From the NCBI GenBank assembly GCA_028551475.1, contig CM052362.1:7129354-7193353 (forward strand): a stretch of 64,000 nt of DNA, in the 5' to 3' direction. Within the stretch, counting starts at the first letter, position 1; each line of letters opens with the position of its first letter. Shown here piece by piece: positions 23,801-36,518 of the stretch. The position numbers and the translations under genes are program-made. The stretch comes from Casuarina equisetifolia (Eukaryota; Streptophyta; Magnoliopsida; Fagales; Casuarinaceae). The notes under the pieces were generated by a model. That model saw only the letters and a program-made list of their open reading frames with translations, was not told the DNA's origin and did no database searches.

Positions 23801-25498
23801 TTTATGCTTTACATACAGTTCAATTGGGATCATCCTCATTAAATCAAGCATGTGTTCCTCATGAATTACTTTTCATTTCATGGATATGATGCATGATTTC
23901 TCAAAAAATGATTACAGGACGAGTTAATCTCTTCTGAAAACTAAAGCAATAATGGAATACAATACCAACATGGGGCCATAACATTGTTCTCGCTTCCTCT
24001 CCTTTTATCAACCACTAAGCGAAGTTTCCTTCGGTAGCCAATTCAGATGCTTCTCCCTTTGGATATACCTAATAGATCTCAAACCAAAATTGTAAATGTA
24101 ATGTATCTCCCTTTTGATTCACTAAATCAGGTATCAGAGTAGGCCTGGAAATATTCTATTTTGTGTTGACTACAATGTCATTGATGAATGTAAATTAAGC
24201 ATACTTCCAGGAGACGCTGTTTAAACATTGACATAGAGATGTGGACCTATGCTATGATAGTAAGGTTAAAATGCACTGAGGGATTTGTAAATCTCGTATC
24301 CCAAGTTTGCATGTTTTCCATGATGAACAGGACAAGTAGTTTTCTTTCTTCTTTTTCCTCGTGAGAAAAAAACTTACATTAGTAACTTAATGAGGCAGGA
24401 ATTTGGAGTACTAACTCTTGAGGGACTTTCTATATTTGCATCCACAGGGACCTGTAAATTATATGTGTCTCCACTGCGTAAAACCAAGTCTGCGGCCTCT
24501 GTCTATGGCTATGTCTACCGTTTCAATTCACACCTTCGGAGATGTTTCTTCCTCACCTCTTGCGGGGGTTCTCCAGGTTTGCCTTCCTTTATCATGTCTT
24601 TGGAAATGCTGAACTAGTTTTCTTGTTGAGACCTTAAAAAAGGACTATGGGTTAGTGTGATATGGACAGGGTGAGAGAAGGAAGCCATTTGTTGCTAACC
24701 CATTGCTTTCTCCCTCTCTCTGGTTTATTGTAATATGGCTGATATATTTTTCCTTGTTCCTTTATTATTTATTTTAGAAGGTGGTATTGGAAGGGTAGCA
24801 TTTAGGTGTGTTATATTTTCACTCAAATAGTGACCGTTTTGTGCTCTTTTACCCCGTTATTCCTTGTTGGAAGTAAGCAATGGATTAGTAGAGTTTTGTT
24901 TAGCCAATATCTTTAGATATTGGAGTCCTACACACTACACCATAATGTTACTGGCTTACTTTGGAGTACTCATGCAGGATTACGTCAACAACTGGAGAGA
25001 AACAGCTCTTATTTTAACGGCAATTTTGTTCGTAGCAGCTGGAATATGGTTTATTGGTGAGTTCTTGTTAGTTATTTTCCTCTTTTTCCTTTACAAAGGT
25101 GCTTCCAAGTTAACAACTCACTATCCAGTGATGGAATTTGAGTCTGCAGCAGAAATGTGGTAAATAGTGAGAGGACAAGGTTGTTTCTATAGATGAATGA
25201 TAAGGAAAAAACTGGATGATAAGGAACTTTTGTCTTACAAAAGCACTTGATATAACAAGAGATAACATCATTAAACTGAAGACTAGGAATAACAATGTTA
25301 GTGATCACTTTAAGCAGCTTGCCCAGCAGTATCATAGTCGCATGGACAAGAAGCCAACCTTTCAGATCAACCGGCTATGAGATTGTGTAACCTTTGTGTT
25401 CTGCTGCAGGAGTTTTTCTACACAGCGTAGATAGATCTGATGAAGAAGGCGAGAATCACGACGCCGTGACGAGAGGTCAAGCAGAACACCCTTGCTAG
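17812..25498 (+). pseudogene. Spinster-type MFS transporter (probable sphingolipid transporter) pseudogene, copy 1
   Basis: Exons matching the plant spinster homologs (At5g65687 type, about 490 residues, 12 membrane spans) lie in order at 17,812-17,930; 19,036-19,167; 19,706-19,806; a poorly preserved part in 20,200-20,620; 20,621-20,695; 20,930-21,032; 21,107-21,172; 21,790-21,871; 22,013-22,110; 22,279-22,355; 22,535-22,648; about 23,244-23,387; 24,448-24,576; 24,978-25,056; and 25,410-25,498. Motifs include F-C-V-I-N-L-I-N-Y-M-D, F-Y-M-C-I-P-T-G-Y-A-L-G-Y and C-L-H-C-V-K-P-S-L-R-P-L-S-M-A. Most exons have clean GT-AG borders. The frame is broken early: TGA at codon 25 (this copy only), TGA for Arg in the conserved M-D-R-G-A-I-A-S of exon 2, and one base missing in exon 3 (GAA-ATGG instead of GAA-GAT-GG). 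The last two are shared with copy 2. From 20,621 on, the exons look nearly intact. Confidence 0.8.
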
Positions 25499-26272
25499 AA
25501 GGAAAGACAGCAGAAACAACAGGAACCACAGCCGAACCTTGACACCCCCACTTTTTTCCGTGGGTTATTTTTTATTTTTTTATTTTTTTATTTTTTTCAG
25601 GCTATCCTTTTCCTCTATGCTTCTGTGTACATAACTTTCCTACGTTGATCAGGATTCACCGTACTTCCCCCAGTTTTGCAAGGAAAAACTAGTGCACAAG
25701 ACTGCATTACAAGAAGATTTGCAACATCTAGTCGTTCTTGTCGTTACAAATGTTATCGATTTTCGGGTCGCAACATGAAGCGGCATCTCCATTTTTTCCA
25801 CCACTATTTTTTTGTTTTGTTTTCCTCTTCTGGTTAAACAGCCAAAAAAAAAGTAACATCTTTGATCCCTTATAACCTTTAAGAATATAATTATATGCAT
25901 CAAAAAGGAGATTTTTTTGATTGTTTATTCAATGGTTAAGTTTGTTACAATTAAATTACTCGAGTAATGCAAAATATAGCAAAATATAAGAATAAAAAAT
26001 AAAAAGTAAAAAATATTTGTCCATTACCGTGTGCTTTGAGTTATCGCCACATTTTTCTACACAGAGGCTAGCCTGCACAAATCACGCCTTCCCCCTTTTC
26101 CGTAATCTGTACTTTCCCGGAACAACGTCAGTCCAAAACCACAGGTACCCAGGGAACGAGCAGAAATTCCCTGCACTCAATCTCACCGGCGCCATGTGCA
26201 TCTCAAGATATGAACGGGTGGAATAGTCAAAGTCAAACCGAGTCCAGGGGCCTAAATAGTCAGCCAACCAAT
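25499..26272. other. 3' flank of the transporter pseudogene, ending at the duplication edge (copy 1)
   Basis: This starts with the probable 3' untranslated region and a T-rich tract (25,565-25,600). From about 25,900 it matches the upstream region of the gene at 63,909, but it stops at about 26,272 before reaching any equivalent of that gene. It therefore looks like a truncated promoter fragment. Confidence 0.6.
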
Positions 26273-27183
26273 ACTTTCAAGAACACTAAATGTTTTATGG
26301 GGTTCAAGATGAACTAATCCTTATGTATACAAGAATTATAATATATAACTATTGGAGGATTTCATACTCGTAAGGATTGTTAAAGGAAAGAAATTCTTCT
26401 TTGGTCATTCATTCTTTTGTGTTGAGATTATCCTTTATTTGTTCAAGAAAACTATAGTGGAGTAGAAGGTCAAAATGGAGTAGCCACCTAAAGTAGAAAG
26501 GCTCAAAGGTTTGCAGGGCATGGAGGGCTATGAAGTCAAGAGAGATGAAGGGCCACAAGATAAAGACATGTTTAGAAATCTTGTGAGAAGCCCTTGCAAT
26601 TGAAGACAATGATTAAGTTTGAGTATGCCATAAAATAGACAACAAGATTCCTTAATATAACAATGTATAAGAAATAACATATAAGGCCTACATATCAACA
26701 TATGCATATGTGCTCACACAACCATGAAGAATAAAAAGATAAAAGAAATTGGAAGAAATATGCCAATATATAAGAAATAACTCATACAACCATGCACACA
26801 CTTGATGTTGAACTTATAACCTAATGGTTGATGGTTCTTACCAACTTACCATTAAGCTAATAAGCCTTATAACATTTCTACTACTTTACTTACAAGTATA
26901 AGGCCTAAAAAAACCTAAGTACTATGTCAATTGGTGAGTTGTACTAGTAAGAGAGGGAGAGAGAGAAAGCAAGCTAAAAAGGAAGTGTTCTATGGTGACT
27001 TATGTATATTGAAGTCCTTAAATCACAATCGATTGTTGTATCTTATCAATATTAAGATTGATTTATCCCAAACCACAAAATCTTTGATGTTCTTGTATAT
27101 GTTGTATATTATATTTATTGTTCAATATTTTTTTCTATTCATAACACTTGAAGCTAGACATTTTTTAAAATGTGATAACAGTT
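26273..27183. other. Sequence between the two recognisable copies
   Basis: No counterpart is visible in the window. It is either unique spacer or, more likely for a simple tandem duplication, the left end of copy 2 whose partner lies left of base 1. It is AT-rich, with a SINE-like relic at 26,780-26,870 and no recognisable gene. The open frames at 26,409-26,609 and 26,931-27,188 resemble nothing I know. Confidence 0.6.
26780..26870 (-). repeat. tRNA-derived SINE-like relic C
   Basis: The reverse strand has TAGCTTAATGG (26,849-26,859, A-box-like) and GTTCAACATC (26,804-26,813, B-box-like), spaced 35 bases apart as in a tRNA-type promoter, with a TGTGTGCATGG body after them. No target-site duplication was identified. 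Confidence 0.4.
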
Positions 27184-27573
27184 TTTGATTTAAAAGAAAG
27201 ACTGGGATGGTTTAAGGTTGATTAAAAAAAAAAAAAGATAAGTCAATGCCTATCCTTTTAATAATAGATTTGAGCTTTATTTAAATTTCTTTTATTTGAT
27301 GAAAACAAATGGAAGACAAAAACATTACTTTTAGTATTCTTGCCTTTAACTTTACCTATTTAATATGTGTACAAATTTGACAATGACAACTTAACTAGGA
27401 AGTTCTAGGAAATTGAACAAGAAGTACAAGTAGTACTGCTATTGGTAAGCCTCTTCTTGCAACTGTAAAGCCTTTAAAGCAATAACTTGAGCCTTGGTTC
27501 TTAGTCCCTTAAGTTGGTGCTCCCTAGAGAAGAACTAAAGGGGACTTTTCTGGGAAGGTATGGTGGTTGATAA

Positions 27574-30500
27574 TGTGATGTGGATGCACTCAAGGCCTAA
27601 ATATAAGTCCATACAATGATCTAATAGTCCAAGAAGCCCAAACATGAAGGGGATGTAGAAATTCTCTAGGAATTCTGATTTGTTTAGGTTTTCTTTATTA
27701 TTCTGTAGGATTTTCCTTAATTGTTAGTCCTTAATTTTCTAGATTTTCTTTATTGTCTAAGATTATTTCCTTTTGCTTGGTTTTCCTTAATTGTTTAGAT
27801 TCTTGATTTATCTTAGATTTTCATACTTGTCAAATCCTTAATCTGTCTAGGATTTACATATTTGTCAAAGTCCTAATTTGGCTAGACTTCCTTGAATTTA
27901 AGGATTTTTGATTTGTCAGGATCCTTTTAGGATTAGGTTTAATTGCCTATTTAAAGGAAGCAATGTTTCAATTATAAGTATATGAGACTTGTTTTCCACA
28001 TAGAATATAAACCTTAAGTTAAAAGAAATGGGTTCATTGATTGGGAACCCTCACTACTTGCACAAAACAAGTTACCCCAAAGACAAGAGACAATGCGTTC
28101 CTAAATGTTCTAGGACGATACAATGGCTAGTTCCAGGCTAGATGACTCGAAGGCCCACTTACACCACACAACTATAGGTAATACATTGTCCTAACTACAA
28201 TACAAATAACACAAGCCCAACTTTAGCCTTGTCCTTAAGGTTTGTTCATATCATGAATTATAAAATTAGGGAACCATGCTTGAAACTCTTACTTCTTCAT
28301 CCATGTAGCCTCTTTCAATGGTTTGCCCTTTCAATGAACCAATAATTCTATTCTTCTTCATGTTACTTTTATCCAACACCGCCTTGAGTTTCTCTTTTTC
28401 CTTTAATACTTTAGAAGCATCATGGAACTCCTCATAGTCTAAGTTTAGTACTAATTTTGGTTCCTTGAAAAGGGTTTTAGCTTAGAAACATGGAAAATGG
28501 GGTGCATTCTCATTCCCACGAGAAGATTCAATTCATACACCACTACTCCAATTCATTTACACACCCAGAATGGCCTACTAAACTTAGATTGAAGTTTTTG
28601 ATTCCTTTGTTGTGACATTGAAGTTTGCCTATATTAGGGAAGTTTAACATATACAAAATCCTTTACCTAAAATTCCACTTCTCTCTTCTTCTTGTCATAC
28701 AAATTCTTCATTCGATCTTGGGTGGCATGCAAATTTTTCCTTATCCTACTTAACATCACATCCCTTTCCTCCAAGATTTGTTCCATAAATACTACCTTAG
28801 CTATCCCCTTGACATAAGATAAAAGGGTTGGAGGACTATGACCATATACTACCTCAAATGGCATGTGTAGCATTGAATGTGCTAATTAGTGTTGTAATAT
28901 TATTGTATCCATGGAATCCATTTAACCTATTCCTTAGGTTGTTCCCTTATTAAACATTGCAAATACATCTCTAATGTTTTATTCAATACCTCGGTTTGTT
29001 TATCTGTTTGGGGGTGATATGAAGAAGAGAAGTTAAATTGTGTATTTTGCAATCTAAACAAATCCTTCCAAAACTTACTAGTAAATAATGAGTTTCTACC
29101 AGATATTATCATGCAAGGCATGCCATATAACCTAAAAATGTTCTTAAAGAAGGCTTGAGCCCCAAAAGTCATTGTATACGGGGGACAAGGGTATAAAATG
29201 TCCAAACATGGACAATTAGTCTACTACTACTAACCCAACTGATTTCTTTGAGGAATTAGCTAGGCCTTCGATGAAATTCATGGCTATGTCCTCCTAAATT
29301 TGTTTAGGAAATAGAGAAGGCTATAAAGTTCCTACACCTTGAGCATTTTTGCCCTTATTTTTCTAGCATACTAAGCATTTTCTTGCCACTTGCCCAATGA
29401 AAACTTATATTCCCTTCCAGTAAAAAACTACTATACTCCCTTTAAAGTTTTCTCAATTCCTTCATGGGTATTTGTATACATTTCTTTAACAATAAAAAGG
29501 ACAAGAGTAAAGTCATGAGGAAAGTATAACTTGTCTTTGAAAGTGATGATGCCTTTTTTGTGCTTCCATGGTTTAACTGCCTCACTAACCTCAATCTATT
29601 TAAGTAATCTCTAAGCCTTTGGATTCTTCATGATCTCTTCCTTTATAGCACTCAACCATTGTGGAATAGGGGTATATATGGCTACACAAGTTGGTTGGAC
29701 ATTTTCATCATCATTCCCCCCTTGCCTAGAGAGGCCATTAGCAAGCACATTATCTCTTTCAACCTTATACTTGAACTTGAAGTCATATCCCATCAACTTA
29801 AGTAACCACTTCTACTATACGGGTTACAAGCCTTTGGTCTTGCAAGAATTTAATACTTCTCCAATCCGTTTTAATAATAAACTTATTGCCCAACAAATAA
29901 TGCCTCCATTTTTGCATCGCTATAATTATGCCAACATTTCTCTCTTATAAGTGGAAAGTTTCAAGTGACTCATATGTAGCGTTTCACTAAAATAAGTGAT
30001 TGGTCACTTCCCTTAAGATAGGATAGCCCCTACACCAGTACTTGATGTATCACATTCAAGAATGAAAGGTGCTGAAAAGTTTGGAAGATCAAGAACAATA
30101 GTAGTTGTCATTGCTTGCTATAACCGTTTTTTCACTAACCACATGCCTTAGGAACTTCAACTCATTACACCTAAACTCACACTTTGACAACTTCACATAC
30201 AAACGGTTCTTCTAGATTGTTTCCAAAACTATTCTCACAAATTGAAAGTGTTCCTCCTAGCTCTTATTGTAGACTGGAATAATATTAAAGAATACCATAA
30301 CCATTTTCCTTAAATGCTCTTGAAATAGCATATTCATTAGTGATTAGATTGTCGAAGGATAGTTAGTGATTCCAAAGGGCATCACCAAAAACTTATAATG
30401 ACCATGGTGCATTTTGATCGCCAACTTTTCAATGTCATCTTTTCTCATTCTCACTTAATAATATCCAAAACTTAAATCCAATTTAGAGAAGCATATGGCT

Positions 30501-30660
30501 CCTTTAAGTTCATCTAGTAACTCATCAATCATTGGAACAGGGAACTTGTCCTTCATAGTGCATTTATTTATCTCTCTATAGTTAACACAAAGCCTCCAAA
30601 AGCCGTTAGCTTTCTTGACTAATAACACCAATGTTTTTAGTCAGTAAAGCTTACAGTTCT
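27574..30660 (-). mobile_element. Old Ty3/gypsy chromovirus fossil (copy 2)
   Basis: This is the duplicate of the fossil at 389-3,650, with the same parts on the minus strand. They are an RT remnant about 30,540-30,620, the RNase H end about 29,700-29,800, integrase core at 28,927-29,205, integrase C-terminal part at 28,667-28,873, and a probable 3' LTR about 27,574-28,215. The integrase parts are more readable than in copy 1. It is broken, with many lesions. Sequence difference from copy 1 is several percent, clearly higher than in neighbouring host sequence; this would fit faster decay of a methylated element. Confidence 0.8.
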
Positions 30661-31873
30661 TAAGAGATAGTGAACATTTTCCAAGAGTCTTATGAATGTC
30701 ACTTGCATGAGTGTGTTAAATAATTTCAACTTTAGTTGCTATTTGATTAATAAAAAAAATCATTCCATAGTGAATTTTAAACGTTAGAGGTAAGCTTCCA
30801 AGATTAATTAAAATTATCTTTTTTAACAAGTGTACCTTTTTCCATGTTGCACTGAATCATTGATAAGGATAAGTTTAAGGACCTAAATTAGTTGGATGCC
30901 CATTAACTCTCACTACTTAAACCACAACATTTGCTTCAATTATTTATCTAGTCTTCTTAATTCTCATAAATTATTGAACAATTTCAATATTAACTCATTG
31001 TTTAAAATAACAAGTTTACACAATTTGTGACCTAGTGTCAAATTCAGTAGCTACAAAGGAGAGCAAATTTTTAAGGCCAAACTAAAGGAATTCAACTTAT
31101 ACTTTAGTGGAAAAATATTCATGTAAAGGAAAATAAGGAACTATATGGATTTGATTATATTAATTGGTTTTGATATAGCAAAGTTTTGTTGTCAAATATG
31201 AAGATGTTGTAGATGAGAAAAATGTGGCACACACATTAATCCTTGCATAACAACTATGGGGAAACCTATGCCAATTTTGGTTTGAAGAGTAGTTCTTATC
31301 AAGGATTTTCTTGTCTAAAAGGATGCTTTATGAAGAAGCTAGGCATTTTTTAGAAACTGACAAGGATTTTTATTAAAAAGAGAAAAAGGGGTAGGTTGGG
31401 CTTGCCTTTTTAACCGTAAAAAAATGCCATTCACATTTCCTTGATCTAATGAAATGAAAAAGGCATGCGAGTGTTACTTTTTATCTCTTACCTTTCCCTC
31501 TTGCATGTTTGATACATGTACAAATTTGACAATGACAATATAACTAGAAAATCTCTCAAGTGAATGGAAAATACAAGTGTTTCATTATGTTGCCTTTTAT
31601 TTTGACATATTTAAGATGGATACAAATCTAGCAATGACTGCACAACTAGCGATATTACGTACTATCACATTGCAAGATTTGTTTTGAAAGTTTTTTTTTT
31701 TATAACCCTAAAACTCTCCACTAAACTTTGCTTAATGAGTTAAACTAAGGAGTAGCAGCCGGCCTAGAGTTTTTAGTACAAATTTGTTGGTTATCAATTT
31801 TTGATATTTTTAAGTATTTCTCTTCTTAAAGCTCTATGTTTATTTTGTTTATTTATTTTCACATATCTAAATT

Positions 31874-31950
31874 CACACATTTGGGTGCTGAACCTAGAAC
31901 CAAGAGGTCCCAAACAACACTTGGTGTCAACTATTAAGGTAACCTGCAAG
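31874..31950 (-). repeat. tRNA-derived SINE-like relic A (copy 2)
   Basis: Duplicate of 4,741-4,815, with the same B-box-like GGTTCAGCACC on the reverse strand. Confidence 0.35.
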
Positions 31951-32180
31951 AGGCCTATTGAAGAAACGCTTCAAAGTTCAAGCTTTTTTTGGATTGTAAT
32001 AATTGTGGTCTTAGAATATTGTGGATCATCAAGTGGCCCTACATGCTTGAATTATCTAAGTTTCTTTGTTGAAGTACTTAAAACTATTTTCCAATTCCAG
32101 AATTTAAAACTTTAAAGCTTTGTTCAAATTATAACCTTTACTTATTTATGTATTGATGGTTAATTCTATTTTATTTTTTT

Positions 32181-32275
32181 TTACTCACACATTTAGTCAT
32201 GGACCCTCAAGGTGTTGATCTTGGGACCAAGAGATACTAGGAAACACCTACTCATCACTAGTTAGACGCTTGCCA
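32181..32275 (-). repeat. tRNA-derived SINE-like relic B (copy 2)
   Basis: Duplicate of 5,041-5,130. Its B-box-like region reads CAAGATCAACACC on the reverse strand. Confidence 0.35.
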
Positions 32276-32698
32276 ACATTTAATTTATAACCTTGACTTT
32301 AGCAATGTTTAATATCATAGTACCTTTCAAGATAATTCATTTAAAGCATTGACAAAAGTTGCTTTGCAAGCTTATACATGTTAGGATAATTCTTTCCAAA
32401 ATTTGTTTCTATGCATGAAAATTTAGAGTTGGCCATTGGAAAAATTTGATGCACCATTTAGCATATGAAGAAGAGCTAACGTGAAATGCTTAAAGAAATG
32501 ATTACATAATATCACCATCGAGACAGATGTAAAGCTTTTAAAAATGAAACTCTCAACCTAACATAAAAGTTATAGTCTTGGTATCTATTTTCTTACAACA
32601 TCATTATACCTTAGATATTGTCACTAGGTAAGATGAGATAATTTTTCAATTGATGATTCATAGTACTTAAGTCCCATGCAAATTCAACCACCTTTACT

Positions 32699-32723
32699 CC
32701 CCCCCCCCCCCCCCCCCCCCCCC
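32699..32723. repeat. Poly-C tract, 25 C
   Basis: A run of 25 cytosines at the position where copy 1 has 16. The length may be affected by sequencing or assembly. Confidence 0.9.
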
Positions 32724-33098
32724 GCTCTCCCCTTTTTCTTCGGGTATTGGTATTGGAGGGTGATCAACATCTTTTGGGACCAAGTAGGCTTTTCGTCAAC
32801 TTTTTAGGCCGTAAAATTTGATCTTTTAATCTACCTAATTACTGGCTGATTAACCACAGCGCACACATAACTAAATGCTTGAAAATTACAATGTAATACC
32901 TCCAGTTTTTTCTTTCTTTGTCGTTTTTACAATGTTGATTTAGTTTTTTTAACAATTATAAGTTCAAATTTGATCATTTATTTATTTACTATTAACAATA
33001 TTATTACATTAATCTCTAAAATATTACCTATTATGAAATTATGAAATTATGAAATTATTTAAAATATTACCTATTATGAAATTAGATTACCTACCCCA

Positions 33099-34101
33099 CT
33101 AAGACAACCTAAAAAATTCTTGAATGAAAACCCTTGAGCCCAACTGAGTAAAATTGGCAAGAAACAAAAACAAAAGAGAGAATGAAAAATCCTGGTTGTC
33201 TAGCTTAACGAGGGCCAAGTTGAGCTCGTGGTTCACTTTGAAGGACCAAAGTTGCACAATGTCACCTGACTTGAGTCCGTTTTTATTTGCAACATTTTTC
33301 CAAGGGCTGCTCAACACGTAATTGTGTCCTCTACCATGCTTCCAGTTTGTCAACAAGATGGTTGATTCCTCAAGGCTTGGCTCTATTAGTGGTACTGCCA
33401 TGAAGTTCAAATGTCCACCGGCATCTTTTTCCTTTAAATAGACTTGTTTATTCATGGTTAGAAAATCATACCTCATTTGATCCCTTGGAATAGACATCCT
33501 GCACTGAGAAGCTTCCATATCGCTGTGGGTAACACTTTTTGAATTACAAGATTGATGTCCGAACCCTGGAGCCCCATGACTTTGTGGCTCAACTCGGCTG
33601 GCATGTCCGGAAGCACTTGCTTGGACTGCCCTTCTTCTTTTTCTTCCTCCTTTTCTCGATTCTTGTTGATGTTCCGGGAGCCGCGATCTTTTTGGTGCAT
33701 CAATCTGAGTTTCTTACTCTTCCTTTTGGGTTTCATGGACTTTCTTTCTACTTGTTCTTCTTCACTGTAGCCCATGTCATCGCCGTGGCAATAGTCGTTA
33801 GCTACAGATTCGTACATCTTGGGTTCCAAAGCTATTTTCCTATTCTTGTCACGAACAGCAAGGTCAGTCTTCTTAGTTTTCAACCGTGAAGACCTCTTTT
33901 TCTTGGGCTCAAACTCCAGGAGTTTTTTCGGCGCGCCGGTCGGGGGCTTCCTCCTCCGTCTTTCACCGGAATGAATGAATTCCCGCAAGATCTTCTGCGT
34001 CAGAAGGTCCATCACATCTTCATTTTCACCTGCCGCTTTGGTGGCGTCCCCCTTCGTTTTGTCGAAGGACTTGAATGCTTCAGGACAAGAGTGATTTTCA
34101 T
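33099..34101 (-). pseudogene. B3/DUF313 protein pseudogene, copy 2
   Basis: This is the paralogue of the intact B3 gene at 7,247-8,176, still readable over nearly its whole length but broken in three ways. First, a 19-base deletion lies just after the ATG at 34,101, with another 23-base deletion upstream of that ATG; the two cancel only if translation began further upstream at a non-ATG codon. Second, one base is missing near 33,530 (GGGTAAC against GGGTCAAC in copy 1), shifting the frame ahead of the B3 domain. Third, the stop codon is changed to CAG, so the C-terminal frame runs on to 33,099. None of these is in copy 1, so inactivation followed the duplication. Confidence 0.8.
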
Positions 34102-35883
34102 CGCACAAGAGTTTCAGATTAGAAAACAAAGGAAAAGTTCCGAAACCCCAAGAATTTTTGGAGAATAATAAAAAGGGCAGGAATTGATTGAAATTGTGTA
34201 AGGCTCAATATCGGATTAGGGAGAACAAAGCAGAGGCGCAGCAAGCAAAAGAAAGAAAGAGAGCAATGACTTCGAAACAGAGAAGAGATGATGAAGCTAA
34301 CTCTTGGGGTTCTCCATCTTGTGTGCGAGGAGCATTACTTTATAGGGTCAAATGCCAAGTACCGCTGTTTGTAGATAAGGGAGCAGTGGAGATCCTAGGC
34401 TGTCGCCTAAGCCTGGAGTGTCCTTTTCTTTCCTTCAATCAGAACAGCACCTGAACTGGTTCAGAATTTTGACAGATCCTAAGCATGTCCTATTGAGGGT
34501 ACAAATTACGTAGGACACTGAAAGTTAGGTGGTTGAACTTAAAGCGTTATTAATATTCAAAGTGCACTACCTACAAGATTCTTCTAGGACTTCTGTCGGC
34601 AGCACTCAACACCAGAACAAACCTAAGAAAGAACAAAAGAAGCAAACACACGTTATTTCATTTCAATGATTGTCGAGGTCAACATCAGGATCTGCTAATC
34701 ACTTTTTCTAATCTTAAAGCCGGCATGTCAAAGATGGTTTTCTAGAAAATAGACTTTTGCTTTTTGAAAGCCAAAAGGCAGAAGATTCTTGAGCAAGTTA
34801 AAAACACTGGTAGCGTGTGAAAAGCTCTGCTCACTCATAATCCAAAACTCCACAATGCTTTGCAAGAAGTGTAGAATAAAAAGAGATGGTGCGCATGTAA
34901 GGCTTGTAAATTTTGTAGAAGGTGTGCTGGTCCGCAGTCTAAAAGAAGCAGTCAAAGCAATCAAAGCAATCAAAGCAAACAAAAGTGAACATGTGTCGGC
35001 CATATTCACTACCAAAAACGAACTTGAAAAATAAAATAAAATAAAAAAAGCTAACCACCCTCGTAACCTCGACAGCAAGTCATCACGTCAATTCAACAGC
35101 AGATCTCCAGATATGTAGGTAGGTGGGTGATTGAGCATCGCGCTCAGCCAACGAGATGATAGGAGCTTAGATTTGTACTTTTTGTCTTTGTAGAGAAAAA
35201 TACAACGCAGTGCAATGATTTGAGGCCCCCCACCCTCTTTTTTTTTTTCGGCCTTAAAGGGGTTGATCCATTGATACCGAAAATGACAAAATTGGTTCAA
35301 CGTTTCCTTGAAAAGCGTTTTAGCTTTTTTCTTCTGCTTTTTTTTTTTTTCCTTTTGTTTAGGATTTGTTTCGTTATGTCTTCAATTAATTCTGACAAAG
35401 AGGTTTAAAGGATGCCACGGCACTGACTTGGTTGGTACAATGGTTCTAATTTAGCCAGTTCGACTCTTTTGAGCTGTTTAAATGCAATTGAGGAACTCGT
35501 TGGTATTGGGTTTGGGTTGGACAAACGTGGTCTATATAGACCGCATATTAACATTTTAACCATTTTCATTTAAGATGATTCAAATGCTAAGATTAACAAC
35601 TTTGAAAAGTTTATTCAATTAAAAGTTTGTTTTTCTTCAAAATACGTCAGTCTTACTGTATCAAATCCAACATTGTCATGGTATCACAGCGGCCAAGCCG
35701 ATTGTGCTCTTGGACTAATCCAATTCCAATAGATTTTAACTCAACTTTAGAGATCATCTTTGACAATGATGACAATTCAATATTAATATCCAAAATGGTA
35801 ATGTATGTCTATGTGCAAAATAGGCATACAGTGAAGCTCATGTTAGCCTGTCGTAGAATGACCTGGACTATGTTAAGCAAGTA
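34102..35883. other. Intergenic region between B3 pseudogene and PPR fragment (copy 2)
   Basis: Matches 8,177-9,846. It differs mainly in a longer pyrimidine-rich tract (about 35,228-35,402) and a short CAAAG repeat expansion near 34,960. The tRNA-like relic is kept at about 35,416-35,480. No gene was recognised. Confidence 0.6.
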
Positions 35884-36447
35884 TACGGCGGTCCAAGATA
35901 CTGCATTCCTTATTGTCATCTCATTGAAGACTCTACAACCTTGCTCTATGTTGCCAATCTTGGTGTACATGTCAAGAAGGGCACTGCCCACAAAAACGGA
36001 CTGCACAAAACCAGACTTCCTCGAATAACCATGTAATAGCTCTCCAAAGCACAAGTTCATGTTTAGTGCACTTGCCTTGAGTGCAATACTAAGTACGAAT
36101 TGGTCCATACTAAGTCCAGGCTGAACCCACATATTTCAGGACACGGCCAACGCTTCAGAGGAATCCAAGGCTTTGACATAGCCAGAAATCATGGTGGTCC
36201 ATGTAACTTCATCCCCATAAGGCAACTTATCAAACAGTTGGCGAGCATCATTCAAACAACGGGTCTTCACAAGCTCCTTCAATTGGGCATTAACTTTGAG
36301 CATATTAACTGGAGGAACGAAATGGGGTTTCTGAGTTAAGTTGTTGGGTCCTATCTCTGAAACTAAGATACCACCTACATAATTAGTGCAAGCAACAGAT
36401 GCTGCTGCAAAGAATCTCTTAAAAGGGTGCCTAACTAACAAAATCAT
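35884..36447 (-). pseudogene. PPR (PLS-type) protein fragment, copy 2
   Basis: Nearly identical to the fragment at 9,847-10,410: I count about four differences in 564 bases. It has the same ATG, the same in-frame TGA (36,136-36,138) and the same truncation after A-V-S-W-T-A-V. Being more alike than the surrounding sequence is unexpected for a dead fragment. Confidence 0.85.
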
Positions 36448-36518
36448 GTTTGTGCTTGTTGAGCCACTGCGTCCCGCAATGCAGTCTGAAACATCTTCTG
36501 AACTTTAATTTTGCTAGA

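Larger units (their letters stand above)
1..26272 (+). repeat. Tandem segmental duplication, copy 1
   Basis: This is the left copy of a large direct duplication. Base 1 onward matches 27,184 onward, and the match continues, with the indels listed under other entries, to about 26,272 (paired with about 63,727), where the two sequences part. The left end lies outside the window. Gene order and orientation are the same in both copies. By eye, host sequence differs by roughly 2-3%, the PPR fragment by about 0.7%, and the old gypsy fossil by several percent more. This copy keeps the B3 reading frame and the transporter exons downstream of exon 1. It has neither the young-looking gypsy nor the full-length copia of copy 2. 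An assembly artefact that places two haplotypes in tandem would look similar and cannot be excluded from sequence alone. Confidence 0.93.
30661..33098. other. Gene-free stretch between gypsy fossil and B3 pseudogene (copy 2)
   Basis: AT-rich sequence with no convincing gene. It has an insertion of about 94 bases relative to copy 1 (about 31,332-31,425, no recognised family), the duplicates of SINE-like relics A (31,874-31,950) and B (32,181-32,275), a poly-C tract, and at about 32,773 the join where the 1.2-kb segment 5,643-6,866 of copy 1 is missing. Confidence 0.6.
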
